Shown piece by piece: positions 51,774 to 60,318 of a DNA stretch of 64,000 bases. A program made the translations under genes and the position numbers. Source of the stretch: Paenibacillus mangrovi (GTDB lineage: Bacteria; Bacillota; Bacilli; Paenibacillales; Paenibacillaceae). Below the pieces are notes generated by a model. That model saw only the letters and a list, made by a program, of their open reading frames with translations. It searched no databases and was not told where the DNA came from. The stretch lies in NCBI RefSeq assembly GCF_022898935.1, contig NZ_JALIRP010000001.1, forward strand, positions 248,001 to 312,000, in the 5' to 3' direction. Within the stretch, counting starts at the first letter, position 1. Each line of letters starts with the position of its first letter.

Positions 51774-52510
51774 AGACTCCAGAGCGCGGGAACGGCGGAT
51801 TCTGGAGCTTGCTGCGCCAGGGAGGGGTGCCATCGGCGATCGCATCTGTGATGGGTGGCAACTCGGCTCAGCAGATGGCGTTCATCCGATCTCTCATGAG
51901 AGAACAGCGGCGGCCGGAGATGCTTCATACACCATTGAACAAGCTAAAAACCGTCATTTTCGACCTCGAAACTACGGGGTTCAACGTTCAGCAGGGGGAT
52001 GAAATATTGTCGATCGGTGCACTCAAATCGGACGGTGAGCACATCATGGAGCAGGATTCGTTTTATACGCTGGTGCAGGCCAAACGGCCGGTGCCTCGCC
52101 AAATTACCGAGCTGACAGGCATCACCCAGCAGATGATCGATCATGCGCCGCCTCTGATAGACGGTCTGCATGATTTTATGAGTTTTGTGGGTGACCGGGT
52201 TCTGGTAGCGCATGCCAGTGCGCATGATAAATCTTTTCTGAATTCGGCCCTCTGGAAAACGTCCAAGGTGAATCTGAGCCACCGCGTCATCGATACGATG
52301 CTGATCGCACGCTGGCTGGAGCCTTGCCGGCAGAGCTACACGCTGGATTCACTACTGTCGGGAAAAGGCATTCCTATTGAAGGAAGGCATCATGCGCTTG
52401 AGGATGCGAGAATGACCGCGAAGCTGTGGGCTTCTTATTTGAGGGATATTGCAGAGAGCAGGAAGGCTGATACGCTAGGTGATCTCTATGCTTGTCTCAG
52501 TCATGCATAA
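51770..52510 (+). CDS. DnaQ-like DEDDh 3'-5' exonuclease
   Basis: 246 residues. A 55-residue N-terminal extension precedes VIFDLETTGF (first two acidic ligands), VAHASAHDKSFL (third) and HHALEDARM (His and Asp of DEDDh). This is the fold of DNA polymerase III epsilon and of nucleases acting on short RNA or DNA. The ATG at 51770 overlaps the DUF294 stop, with GAGAGGAG 7 bases upstream, so it is coupled to the nucleotidyltransferase. The pairing suggests opposite steps on one substrate, which is an inference. The end overlaps the converging JAMM gene by 14 bases. Confidence 0.85.
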   Translation: MKTPERGNGGFWSLLRQGGVPSAIASVMGGNSAQQMAFIRSLMREQRRPEMLHTPLNKLKTVIFDLETTGFNVQQGDEILSIGALKSDGEHIMEQDSFYTLVQAKRPVPRQITELTGITQQMIDHAPPLIDGLHDFMSFVGDRVLVAHASAHDKSFLNSALWKTSKVNLSHRVIDTMLIARWLEPCRQSYTLDSLLSGKGIPIEGRHHALEDARMTAKLWASYLRDIAESRKADTLGDLYACLSHA

Positions 52511-52952
52511 TCCGGCATGCTTGCAGCGTGTAATTGCCATCGGTTCCTTTGATAATATTATAGCCGTTTAACTGTACGTTATGATCCTCACTACCTGGGC
52601 TGCCGATCAAATAGACGCTGAGCATACCGGCGAATAAAGGCAGCTGCTGCAGATCCTGGGCAGAAGGTACGGGATCCGAGTGAGGATGCGAATGAAAGAG
52701 GCCGATCAGGCCATCTCCCTGCAAGCATTCTCTTGTCCAGTCCTCGGGATGCAGGATGAACCGGTGCAGCGGGTCAGGAGCTGCGTTCCTCATAGGAACA
52801 AAGGTTTCACTCCGCATGCATCTAGCTGTAGCTGAACCACGCAAAATACCGCAGACTTCATAAGGTAATCCGAGAAACAGGTGCTCGGCAATTTGCCTTT
52901 CGCACGAGGCGCTGAGCCAAATTTCTTGTTGGGTTTCATGAGATTCTGTCAA
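52497..52952 (-). CDS. JAMM/MPN+ metalloprotease domain protein
   Basis: 152 residues. YEVCGIL provides the Glu, and HSHPHSDPVPSAQD the H-x-H-P...S-x-x-D zinc motif of JAMM isopeptidases. Bacterial stand-alone members remove C-terminal residues from ubiquitin-like sulfur carriers or act on unknown substrates. TTG 52952 is 8 bases after AAGGGAG; longer frames have no SD. It overlaps the exonuclease tail to tail by 14 bases and is divergent from the TlpA-like gene. Confidence 0.8.
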   Translation of the reverse strand: MTESHETQQEIWLSASCERQIAEHLFLGLPYEVCGILRGSATARCMRSETFVPMRNAAPDPLHRFILHPEDWTRECLQGDGLIGLFHSHPHSDPVPSAQDLQQLPLFAGMLSVYLIGSPGSEDHNVQLNGYNIIKGTDGNYTLQACRIMHD

Positions 52953-52989
52953 TCGTAGTTCTCCCTTCTGGAAAAAATCTGCAATCCAT

Positions 52990-53019
52990 TTGTAAGTTAC
53001 GGTGAAAAGAGGGTACAAT
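52990..53019 (+). promoter_or_regulatory. promoter for the TlpA-like gene
   Basis: TTGTAA at 52990, 18 bases, TACAAT at 53014-53019, 40 bases before the start. Confidence 0.5.
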
Positions 53020-53058
53020 ACTTCATAGAAACTTTCTATGAAAAGGAACGGGACATCC

Positions 53059-53613
53059 ATGAAGCGTAATCTATATATTCTTCTTGGCGTCATCGTATTA
53101 ATCGGTATCGCGATTTATCAAAATGCGGGACCCGGCATTCAGTCGGTTTTCCAGCAAGAGAAGCCGATGCCGACCGAAACGGGACCCAAGGCGGGACTGC
53201 TTGCCCCGGAATTTACAGCCCAAGGGCTGGACGGAAAAGAGTATCATGTTGACGGACAGCAGGATAAAGCGATTCTGCTGAATTTCTGGGCATCCTGGTG
53301 CAGTCCATGCCAGCAGGAAGCGCCTGAGCTGAATGCATTGGCCGAGAAATACAAGGACAGCCTGAACATTTACGGGGTCAACGTGACGAAATACGATAAT
53401 AAGCAGAATGCCCAAAAATTTATCGAAAAATATGGCGTGAACTTCCCGGTGATGCTTGATATGAAAGCTGATATCTATGAAAAAATGTACCAAGGGATCG
53501 CATTCCCGACCAATGTGCTTATTGACAAGCGCGGAGTCATCCAGGAGGTTGTGCTTGGTATTTTGCCACCGAAGGATTTGGAGAAAAAAGTGAAGCATCT
53601 CGTAAAATCCTGA
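53059..53613 (+). CDS. TlpA/ResA-like membrane-anchored thioredoxin
   Basis: 184 residues. A basic start and one uncleaved helix (about 5-22) are followed by a linker and a thioredoxin-like domain with the active site W-C-S-P-C (FWASWCSPCQQEAPEL) and the cis-Pro in FPTNVLIDKRG. It should reduce disulfides outside the membrane, as ResA does in cytochrome c maturation; no ccs genes are nearby. ATG 53059 is 10 bases after AAGGAA; the ATG at 53038 lies before the SD. Confidence 0.88.
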   Translation: MKRNLYILLGVIVLIGIAIYQNAGPGIQSVFQQEKPMPTETGPKAGLLAPEFTAQGLDGKEYHVDGQQDKAILLNFWASWCSPCQQEAPELNALAEKYKDSLNIYGVNVTKYDNKQNAQKFIEKYGVNFPVMLDMKADIYEKMYQGIAFPTNVLIDKRGVIQEVVLGILPPKDLEKKVKHLVKS

Positions 53614-53673
53614 TGATTTTTTCTTGCGATATCAGGATGCTTCTCTTGAAGTTTATACTTTCTGCTATCTTGA

Positions 53674-53709
53674 AAAACCTCGGTGTCCTGACAGGACAGC
53701 CGAGGTTTT
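53674..53709. terminator. bidirectional terminator
   Basis: AAAACCTCGG and CCGAGGTTTT with an inner TCCTG-ACA-GGA stem; lies between converging genes. Confidence 0.85.
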
Positions 53710-53726
53710 AAGTTTTCTGATGAAGC

Positions 53727-55352
53727 TTAATGGTTGATGAGACCCCGCTGGTCTGCAGACGGTTCCTCTACATCGCGTTCTTTTTGGAGAATTTGCCCAA
53801 GCAGTGCGTAACGCATACTGTCCACAAGCGCTTCCCAGCTCGCTTCAATAACGTTGCCGGATACCCCGACGGTATTCCAGGAATTGTTAATATCCCTCGA
53901 TTCAATTAATACGCGAACCTTCGCTGCCGTTGCATCCTTCTCATCAAGAACACGTACCTTATAGTCCGACAGGTGCATTTCCTTAATGGCAGGGAAGTAT
54001 TGAACCAGCGCTTTGCGCAGCGCATTATCGAGCGCGTTGACAGGACCGTTGCCTTCAGCTGCTGTATAGACATTGTTGCCGGCGATATTCAGCTTCACGA
54101 AGGCCTCGGAGACAACCGGCCGGCCGGCTGTTTTTTCAACCAGCATTTTAAAGGATTCGAAGGTGAACAGCTCTTTCATTTCGCCGCCAGCTTCGCGTAG
54201 AAGGAGCTCAAGGGAAGCGTCCGCTGCTTCGAAGGTGTAGCCTTGATGCTCGAGATCCTTGATTTTGTCGATCACCTTGCGGGATTGCTCGTTCGTCTGG
54301 TCAAAATCGAGGCCCATATCATGAGCCTTGGAAACGATGTTGCTTTGTCCCGAAAGATCCGATACCAGCACCCGCTGCTTATTACCTACCCATTCCGGAA
54401 CGATGTGCTCGTAGGTTCTGGAATCCCGGAGGATGGCCGAGACGTGAATGCCGCCCTTATGGGCGAAAGCCGCATTTCCGACATACGGCTGATTGATCGG
54501 CATGTGGACGTTTGCAATTTCACTGATATAACGTGCGGTGTTGGTCAGCTGCTTCAGGCGCTCTTCGCCGATACATTCATACCCGAGCTTGAGCTGCAGG
54601 CTCGGGATAATGGAGCAAAGGTTAGCGTTGCCACAGCGCTCTCCGTAGCCGTTGATCGTTCCCTGCACTTGACGGGCGCCCGCTTGCACCGCGCTGAGTG
54701 TGTTCGCAACCGCAAGCTCGCAATCATTATGCGTGTGGATGCCGAGGTTAGCCTGCGGGATGTCGGTATGAAGCGTTGTGACGATGCTGCTGATTTCATG
54801 TGGAAGCGTTCCGCCGTTGGTATCACACATGACAAGCCAATCCGCGCCGGCTTCCTGGGCTTTTTTCAATACGGAGACCGCATACTCGGGATTGTTTTTG
54901 TATCCGTCGAAGAAATGCTCCGCGTCAAAAATCACCTCAAGACCCTGCTGCTTCAGATAAGCGATGGAATCATAAATCATGGCCAGATTTTCTTCAAGCG
55001 TCGTTTGGAGTGCAGTATGCACGTGAAAATCCCAAGACTTCCCGACCAGTGTCGCAGCTTGTGCACCGGACTCGATGATGCGCTTCAGGTTCGCGTCCTG
55101 ATCTGCCTGGCTGTCCTTGCGTCTCGTGCTGCCGAATGCAGTGATTTTGGCGCTGAGTCCGAGCTGCTGCACTCTTTTGAAAAATTCGATGTCTTTGCTG
55201 TTGCTTCCCGGAATCCCGCCTTCAATATAATGAACACCAAGATCATCGAGCTTCTTGGCAATTTTGAGTTTATCGTCTGCTGATAAGCTGATTCCTTCTC
55301 CCTGGGTGCCATCGCGCAGGGTTGTATCGAAGATGGATATGGACTTAGACAT
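53727..55352 (-). CDS. cimA: (R)-citramalate synthase
   Basis: 541 residues. The N-terminal TIM barrel has FDTTLRDGTQGEG (metal and substrate site), IEGGIPGSN and GIHTHNDCELAVAN (metal His pair), and GTINGYGERCGNAN. The C-terminal LeuA dimer/allosteric domain is present (about 415-530). It condenses acetyl-CoA and pyruvate to citramalate, giving isoleucine without threonine. Length and motifs favour CimA over LeuA or homocitrate synthase. AAAGGAGG precedes ATG 55352. The leader of about 160 bases contains a palindromic repeat copy. Confidence 0.93.
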   Translation of the reverse strand: MSKSISIFDTTLRDGTQGEGISLSADDKLKIAKKLDDLGVHYIEGGIPGSNSKDIEFFKRVQQLGLSAKITAFGSTRRKDSQADQDANLKRIIESGAQAATLVGKSWDFHVHTALQTTLEENLAMIYDSIAYLKQQGLEVIFDAEHFFDGYKNNPEYAVSVLKKAQEAGADWLVMCDTNGGTLPHEISSIVTTLHTDIPQANLGIHTHNDCELAVANTLSAVQAGARQVQGTINGYGERCGNANLCSIIPSLQLKLGYECIGEERLKQLTNTARYISEIANVHMPINQPYVGNAAFAHKGGIHVSAILRDSRTYEHIVPEWVGNKQRVLVSDLSGQSNIVSKAHDMGLDFDQTNEQSRKVIDKIKDLEHQGYTFEAADASLELLLREAGGEMKELFTFESFKMLVEKTAGRPVVSEAFVKLNIAGNNVYTAAEGNGPVNALDNALRKALVQYFPAIKEMHLSDYKVRVLDEKDATAAKVRVLIESRDINNSWNTVGVSGNVIEASWEALVDSMRYALLGQILQKERDVEEPSADQRGLINH

Positions 55353-55420
55353 GAGGCGTCCTCCTTTGGAAGTCTTATAAATTTCGATTTTGCAGGATTC
55401 ATAACGTTCTTAATTTTTTG

Positions 55421-55477
55421 AATTATAGGATTTAGAGGTATTCAGTGAGTTGAAAACGTCTGAGACTCTATAATCAG
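55421..55477. repeat. diverged copy of the palindromic intergenic repeat
   Basis: AATTATAGGATTTAGAGG at the left and GACTCTATAATC at the right resemble, at reduced similarity, the ends of the element at 45144-45190, and TCAGTGAGTTGAA matches the inner hairpin. It lies in the leader of cimA. Confidence 0.4.
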
Positions 55478-55514
55478 AAGACAAATGTCCGTCTGCTGCG
55501 GATATTTTTTTAAT

Positions 55515-55545
55515 ATTATAGCATTTTTACGCGGGAATGTAACAA
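55515..55545 (-). promoter_or_regulatory. promoter for cimA
   Basis: On the minus strand TTGTTA, 19 bases, then TGCTATAAT (near-extended -10). It gives a leader of about 155 bases before cimA. Confidence 0.5.
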
Positions 55546-55577
55546 AGAATTCCGGAATTTCCCGGCGGGCCGGTTTC

Positions 55578-55606
55578 TTGACCTCTTTTTCAAGGAACGT
55601 TATGCT
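55578..55606 (+). promoter_or_regulatory. promoter for dinB
   Basis: TTGACC at 55578, 17 bases, TATGCT at 55601-55606. No LexA-type box (GAAC-N4-GTTC) is visible. Confidence 0.5.
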
Positions 55607-55641
55607 GGAATTAATGAATTTAGTGAAGGTGAGAAGGACTC

Positions 55642-56937
55642 ATGAAGAGGGATGTTGACGCTTATTATCCATCGAACGGACGGGTCATTTTACATGTGGA
55701 TATGAATGCTTTCTACTGCTCGGTCCATGAGGCGGAGGAGCCGGAAAAATACCGCGGCAAGCCTACGGCCGTAGCCGGAAGTATCGAGCTGCGCAAAGGG
55801 ATCATCGTGACCTGCTCCTATGCCGCCAGGCAGAAGGGGATCTCCACCGGAATGCACGTGAACCGGGCGCTGAAGCTATGTCCGGATCTGATCGTCATTT
55901 CGCCCGATTTCCATTTATACCGTAAATACTCAAACGCATTTATGAAAATTGCTTATTCCTATTCACCGCTCATGCAGGCGACTTCCATCGATGAATGTTA
56001 TCTCGACATTACCGGCTCCAGGCAGTTCGGCACACCGCAGCAAATCGCGGAAGAAATCCAGTGTAGGATCGATGAGGAGCTTGACCTGCCGTGTTCCGTG
56101 GGAATCGCACCGAACAAGCTGCTGGCCAAGATGGCGTCCGACATGAAAAAGCCGAAAGGAATCTCCATACTTCGCATTCGTGATGTACCCAGCATATTAT
56201 GGGATAAGCCATGCGGCGAGCTGTTTGGCATCGGCGGCAAGACGGCTGAGAAGCTGCGCAAGCTCGGGATCTATACGATTGGTCAGTTGGCGAAAACGGA
56301 AGAGGACACACTCACCCGGGCGTTTGGCGTGATCGGGGTCTGGATGAAGCAGGCCGCAAACGGAATCGATCATTCGCCCGTTCTGGAAGAACGGGAACAA
56401 AATAAATCGATCGGACATACCACGACGCTTCCAATGGATATCCAGGCCCGTGAGGATGTAAACCGGGTGCTGCTGAACATCAGCGACCAGGTGGCACGCA
56501 GACTTCGGCGTCAGGAGCTTGTTGCAGGGGGCGTACAGATTACGATCCGCACACCGGACATGAAAACGATCACGCGCAGCCGGGCGCTAGGGACGCCTAC
56601 CGAAAATGCGAGCGAGATATATAATGAAGCCCGCCGCTTGTACGAGGAGCACTGGAGCTGGGATAAACCGGTGAGACTACTTGGCATTACGCTTCAGCAT
56701 TTGACGCCCAAAAGTGAATCGGCCATTCAGCTGGATCTTTTTGAATATGAAAAGCAGCCGAAGAAGGAGTCGTTAACACAAACGATGGATATGCTCCGCA
56801 ACAAATTTGGTGAAAATGCGGTCGTTACCGCAGGTATGCTGGGCGATGATCCTTCGGTTCTGCTTCGTAATCATAAGGTGAGGGGAACCTCGCTACAGAT
56901 GGATTTTGTTAATAAAGAGGGACTTGATCTTCCTTAA
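55642..56937 (+). CDS. dinB: DNA polymerase IV (Y family)
   Basis: 431 residues. Palm motifs HVDMNAFYCSVHEAE (first two acidic ligands) and TSIDECYLDITGS (catalytic SIDE) are intact; a HhH region FGIGGKTAEKLRKLG and the little-finger domain follow. The C-terminus carries IQLDLFEY, a beta-clamp binding motif. It copies damaged templates with low fidelity. AAGGTGAGAAGGA precedes ATG 55642. No LexA box was found, so SOS control is not supported. Confidence 0.93.
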   Translation: MKRDVDAYYPSNGRVILHVDMNAFYCSVHEAEEPEKYRGKPTAVAGSIELRKGIIVTCSYAARQKGISTGMHVNRALKLCPDLIVISPDFHLYRKYSNAFMKIAYSYSPLMQATSIDECYLDITGSRQFGTPQQIAEEIQCRIDEELDLPCSVGIAPNKLLAKMASDMKKPKGISILRIRDVPSILWDKPCGELFGIGGKTAEKLRKLGIYTIGQLAKTEEDTLTRAFGVIGVWMKQAANGIDHSPVLEEREQNKSIGHTTTLPMDIQAREDVNRVLLNISDQVARRLRRQELVAGGVQITIRTPDMKTITRSRALGTPTENASEIYNEARRLYEEHWSWDKPVRLLGITLQHLTPKSESAIQLDLFEYEKQPKKESLTQTMDMLRNKFGENAVVTAGMLGDDPSVLLRNHKVRGTSLQMDFVNKEGLDLP

Positions 56938-57035
56938 TCATTCAATATATACAGGTTAAAGTTGAATTGTAAGTGATATTTATCATAGGCTTTCGGCGTG
57001 ATGGTGATATAGGATAAGATCTGCGGCCTGCCTAA

Positions 57036-57332
<297 letters not shown>

Positions 57333-57342
57333 AGAAAAGGAC

Positions 57343-57393
57343 CAAAACATCCTTTCATTCGGGATAGACCCGGGTGAAGGATGTTTTTTTTCA
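57343..57393 (+). terminator. terminator after the ferredoxin gene
   Basis: AAAACATCCTT and AAGGATGTTTTTTTT close a stem with an inner CGGG-ATAGA-CCCG hairpin. Confidence 0.9.
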
Positions 57394-57447
57394 GTTTTTA
57401 TACTCCATCAACCGATATATAGAAAAAGAACATCGATGGAGGAACCC

Positions 57448-58875
57448 GTGGGAAATTCACATTACCTGAAAAAATATGTGCAGATGCATCCGGACAACAA
57501 GATGGGGTGGTATTTGCTTGGTAAGGAATATGAAAAGAACGGGAAGCATGGAAAAGCGAATTACTGCTTCAATCAATCCGGAGGAATATATGAGGCGTTT
57601 GAAACGAGCAAAATGCCTTCAGATATATGGGAAGAGTATGAAACTAAGCTGCTCCAGCAGGCTAAAGAGAAGCACCGGCGTTCCGTTCGAATGCGCCGTT
57701 CGCTAATGATCCTGATGCTTCTGCTGATTGCATTGATCCCGCCTGTGGATGCGCCGGGTCAGAGCAAAAAATCCGCGGAAGCGGTGCTTGCAAAACAGCC
57801 GGACAGCATGGGAAATCACCCGAATGATGCCGCAGACAAGGAGCGGGATGGTGCAGCGGATCTGCAGGAGAAGGACCGTGTCATGTTTACGGCGGCGCAG
57901 GAAGGCGGCTTTGGAGCGGGAGGACCGCAAGTGAAGCCAGGGCCTTTTACCCACCCCGAATTGCTGAAGGGGAAACTGGCTGTGCTGGAACTGAAAAAGC
58001 AGGGGAATTGGCTGCTGTGGGACAGGCATATGCCGCTTGGGTTTACACTGGAGAATAAAGGTGCCGGAACGCTTACCTATCAGTCATACAATCCTAAAAC
58101 CTGCAGCTGCCAGCCTTCGGACGGAAGCGAGCTGACGAATGAGGCGCTTACCTGGACGGGGGAACAGGAAGAGCAGGCCTTGCTATACAGTGCCATCAAA
58201 GCATATAGGAATAATACCGGCAATTTTCCTGATCAGCTGGGTGATCTGCTGCGCCCGTTTCCAGGCAACTGGGTATCAGGCACAACGGATGGAATGAAGG
58301 ATGCTTTTCAGCCGATGCTCAAGCGGGTTAAGGCGGAAGCAGCGGGGCAGGAACCTACTGATGAAGTACGAGCTTTAGACGGCTCAAAAGGGAAGGGACC
58401 ATTCTCTAAGACATGGGGCAATAAGCCGTTTTTTGAGGAGCCGCTAAAAATCGTCGTGGATAAGAGCAATCACCGGCTCGCCGTGATTAGCGGACAGATT
58501 ATTCTGCGTAATTACAAAGTCGGACTTGGAGGCATACGTACCCCGGAGGGGAGATACGTCATTTCGGACAAAGTGATGAATCCGAACGGACGCTCAAACG
58601 GAGAATTCGGGAGCAGGGGGATGCAGCTTTCCGGAACGAATTATGCCATTCACGGAACGGATGAACAGGATAGCATCGGAGCGGATGAGTCTCAAGGCTG
58701 TGTTCGGATGAGCAAAGAGGATATCGAGGAGCTTTTTGATCTGGTGCCTATGGGAACTCCAGTCGTTATAACGAAAGGGGCTTTGCCTGATGAACTGCTC
58801 GTTCCGAAGGAAAGATTCCATACGAAACGGGAACAGGACCAGACAAACCCCCGGGAAACGTACCACTGGCTGTAA
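57448..58875 (+). CDS. membrane-anchored L,D-transpeptidase (YkuD)
   Basis: 475 residues. A cytoplasmic N-terminal helical part (about 1-75, with GWYLLGKEYEKNGKHGKANYCFN, TPR-like) precedes a membrane helix (about 85-100), a linker of about 230 residues, and a YkuD domain: IHGTD and SQGCVRMSKED carry the catalytic His and Cys. It should form 3-3 cross-links or attach groups in peptidoglycan outside the membrane. GTG 57448 is 5 bases after GGAGG, and the ATG at 57436 overlaps that SD. The cytoplasmic TPR plus YkuD layout is less common. Confidence 0.88.
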   Translation: MGNSHYLKKYVQMHPDNKMGWYLLGKEYEKNGKHGKANYCFNQSGGIYEAFETSKMPSDIWEEYETKLLQQAKEKHRRSVRMRRSLMILMLLLIALIPPVDAPGQSKKSAEAVLAKQPDSMGNHPNDAADKERDGAADLQEKDRVMFTAAQEGGFGAGGPQVKPGPFTHPELLKGKLAVLELKKQGNWLLWDRHMPLGFTLENKGAGTLTYQSYNPKTCSCQPSDGSELTNEALTWTGEQEEQALLYSAIKAYRNNTGNFPDQLGDLLRPFPGNWVSGTTDGMKDAFQPMLKRVKAEAAGQEPTDEVRALDGSKGKGPFSKTWGNKPFFEEPLKIVVDKSNHRLAVISGQIILRNYKVGLGGIRTPEGRYVISDKVMNPNGRSNGEFGSRGMQLSGTNYAIHGTDEQDSIGADESQGCVRMSKEDIEELFDLVPMGTPVVITKGALPDELLVPKERFHTKREQDQTNPRETYHWL

Positions 58876-59010
58876 TCAGGTGTTTAAGATGATCAGCACA
58901 ACAATCAGCAGAACGAGAAGCAATAAACTGAGGCCTGACCAAAAAATCGCCTTTCTGTTCACTTCTTCCTTTTTTTGCTGAAGTGTCGGAGGCTTGCGCT
59001 TGGCTGCCAT
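58876..59010 (-). CDS. 44-residue single-pass membrane protein
   Basis: Too short for common gene finding. MAAKRKPPTLQQKKEEVNRK is a strongly basic N-terminus, followed by one hydrophobic helix (about 24-42) ending in LNT. AGAGGG lies 9 bases before the ATG on the minus strand. It ends 1 base after the stop of the L,D-transpeptidase on the other strand. The N-terminal charge and clean topology suggest a real small protein. Family unknown. Confidence 0.6.
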   Translation of the reverse strand: MAAKRKPPTLQQKKEEVNRKAIFWSGLSLLLLVLLIVVLIILNT

Positions 59011-59199
59011 AGAGTTCAACCCTCTTTCTATCAAATTCAGTGGATACCTCAATTGTAATGGGTTTATCCCTAAAATGCCAGCAGGGTCAAAGGCGATAAA
59101 ACAAGCGGATGGACAAGGTAAAAAACTTTTCTTTTACCACGGAAAAGGATACACTTAAGAGTAGAGAACATAACTGTGGATGGAGAGGAAGAGTAGCAG

Positions 59200-60294
59200 G
59201 TGCTGTACCGAAATGTGGCAAAACCGATTTTTTTTAAGATGGACCCTGAAAAAGCGCATCATTTGGTGATCGGAGGTTTACATACAGCCGGATCTATGCC
59301 GGGAGGCTCCGCATTTCTGCGAAGCATGTACGGTGTAAGCGAAACGCCGGATCTGGCAGTCGATTTATTCGGGCTTCATTTTCCTACGCCGGTCGGACTG
59401 GCGGCGGGACTGGACAAGAACGCGGCAGCCGTTGAAGGCTTCTCCTCTATCGGATTCGGATTCATGGAAGTGGGGACCGTTACGCCGAAAGGACAACCCG
59501 GCAATGACCAGCCCCGCTTGTTCCGCCTGCCTCCGGACGAGGCTCTGCTCAACCGGATGGGCTTTAACAACGAAGGTGCGGAAGCGATGGCGCAGAAGCT
59601 GTCCCGGCTGAAATCAAGATCTGTTCCCGTGGCGGTCAATATCGGCAAAAACAAAGTGACCCCAAACGAGGAAGCATATAAAGATTATCAGGAATGCATC
59701 CGGAAGCTGTATCCGTACGGCGATTTCTTTGTCGTCAATATCAGCTCGCCGAACACGCCGGATCTGCGGAATTTGCAATACGGAAGCGAGCTTTCCTCGC
59801 TGATTGCGCATATCATGGAAGAGATGCGTCAGCAGGCGAAAAAATACGGCGAATCCAAACATATATTGGTTAAAATTGCTCCAGACGTAAGCAACGAGGA
59901 GCTGGAGATGATGGTGGACGCTCTTGGGGCGAGCGGGATTTCCGGCATTATCGCTACGAATACGACGATTGGCAGGGACGGTCTGACCCATCCGAACAAG
60001 AAGGAAACAGGCGGAATCAGCGGCAGACCGCTGCGGGCGCGCTCCACGGAGGTTGTGTCCCGCGTATACAAACAAACCGGCGGGAAGCTGCCGATTATTG
60101 GCTCCGGCGGTATTTTTACTGCGGAGGATGCTTACGAGAAAATCCGGGCGGGCGCAAGCCTGGTCGAAATCTATACTGCTCTTATATATGAAGGGCCCGA
60201 AGTGAACCGCCGGCTGCATGCCGGGCTTAGGGAGCTTCTGCGCCGAGACGGATTAACACATATTTCCGAAGCCGTAGGAGCTGACCATCGCTGA
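59200..60294 (+). CDS. pyrD: dihydroorotate dehydrogenase, class 2 (quinone-dependent)
   Basis: 364 residues. The N-terminal YRNVAKPIFFKMDPEKAHHLV is the membrane-binding helix of class 2 enzymes, followed by FGLHFPTPVGLAAGLDKN, GVGTVTP-like (VGTVTPKGQPG) and NISSPNTPDLR, and the FMN-binding GSGGIFTAEDAYEKI. It oxidises dihydroorotate with ubiquinone or menaquinone in pyrimidine synthesis. Bacilli usually have the class 1B PyrD-PyrK enzyme in the pyr operon; here the gene stands outside such an operon. GTG 59200 follows GAGAGGAA. Confidence 0.92.
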   Translation: MLYRNVAKPIFFKMDPEKAHHLVIGGLHTAGSMPGGSAFLRSMYGVSETPDLAVDLFGLHFPTPVGLAAGLDKNAAAVEGFSSIGFGFMEVGTVTPKGQPGNDQPRLFRLPPDEALLNRMGFNNEGAEAMAQKLSRLKSRSVPVAVNIGKNKVTPNEEAYKDYQECIRKLYPYGDFFVVNISSPNTPDLRNLQYGSELSSLIAHIMEEMRQQAKKYGESKHILVKIAPDVSNEELEMMVDALGASGISGIIATNTTIGRDGLTHPNKKETGGISGRPLRARSTEVVSRVYKQTGGKLPIIGSGGIFTAEDAYEKIRAGASLVEIYTALIYEGPEVNRRLHAGLRELLRRDGLTHISEAVGADHR

Positions 60295-60318
60295 GGGAGA
60301 CAGACAGGAGGCATGTGA

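Noticed and set aside
54243-55283. 346-residue frame antisense to cimA
   Set aside because: No SD or family features; cimA on the other strand is complete.
55353-55520. T-box or leucine leader before cimA
   Set aside because: No T-box motif or specifier hairpin with antiterminator is visible; only a repeat copy is present.
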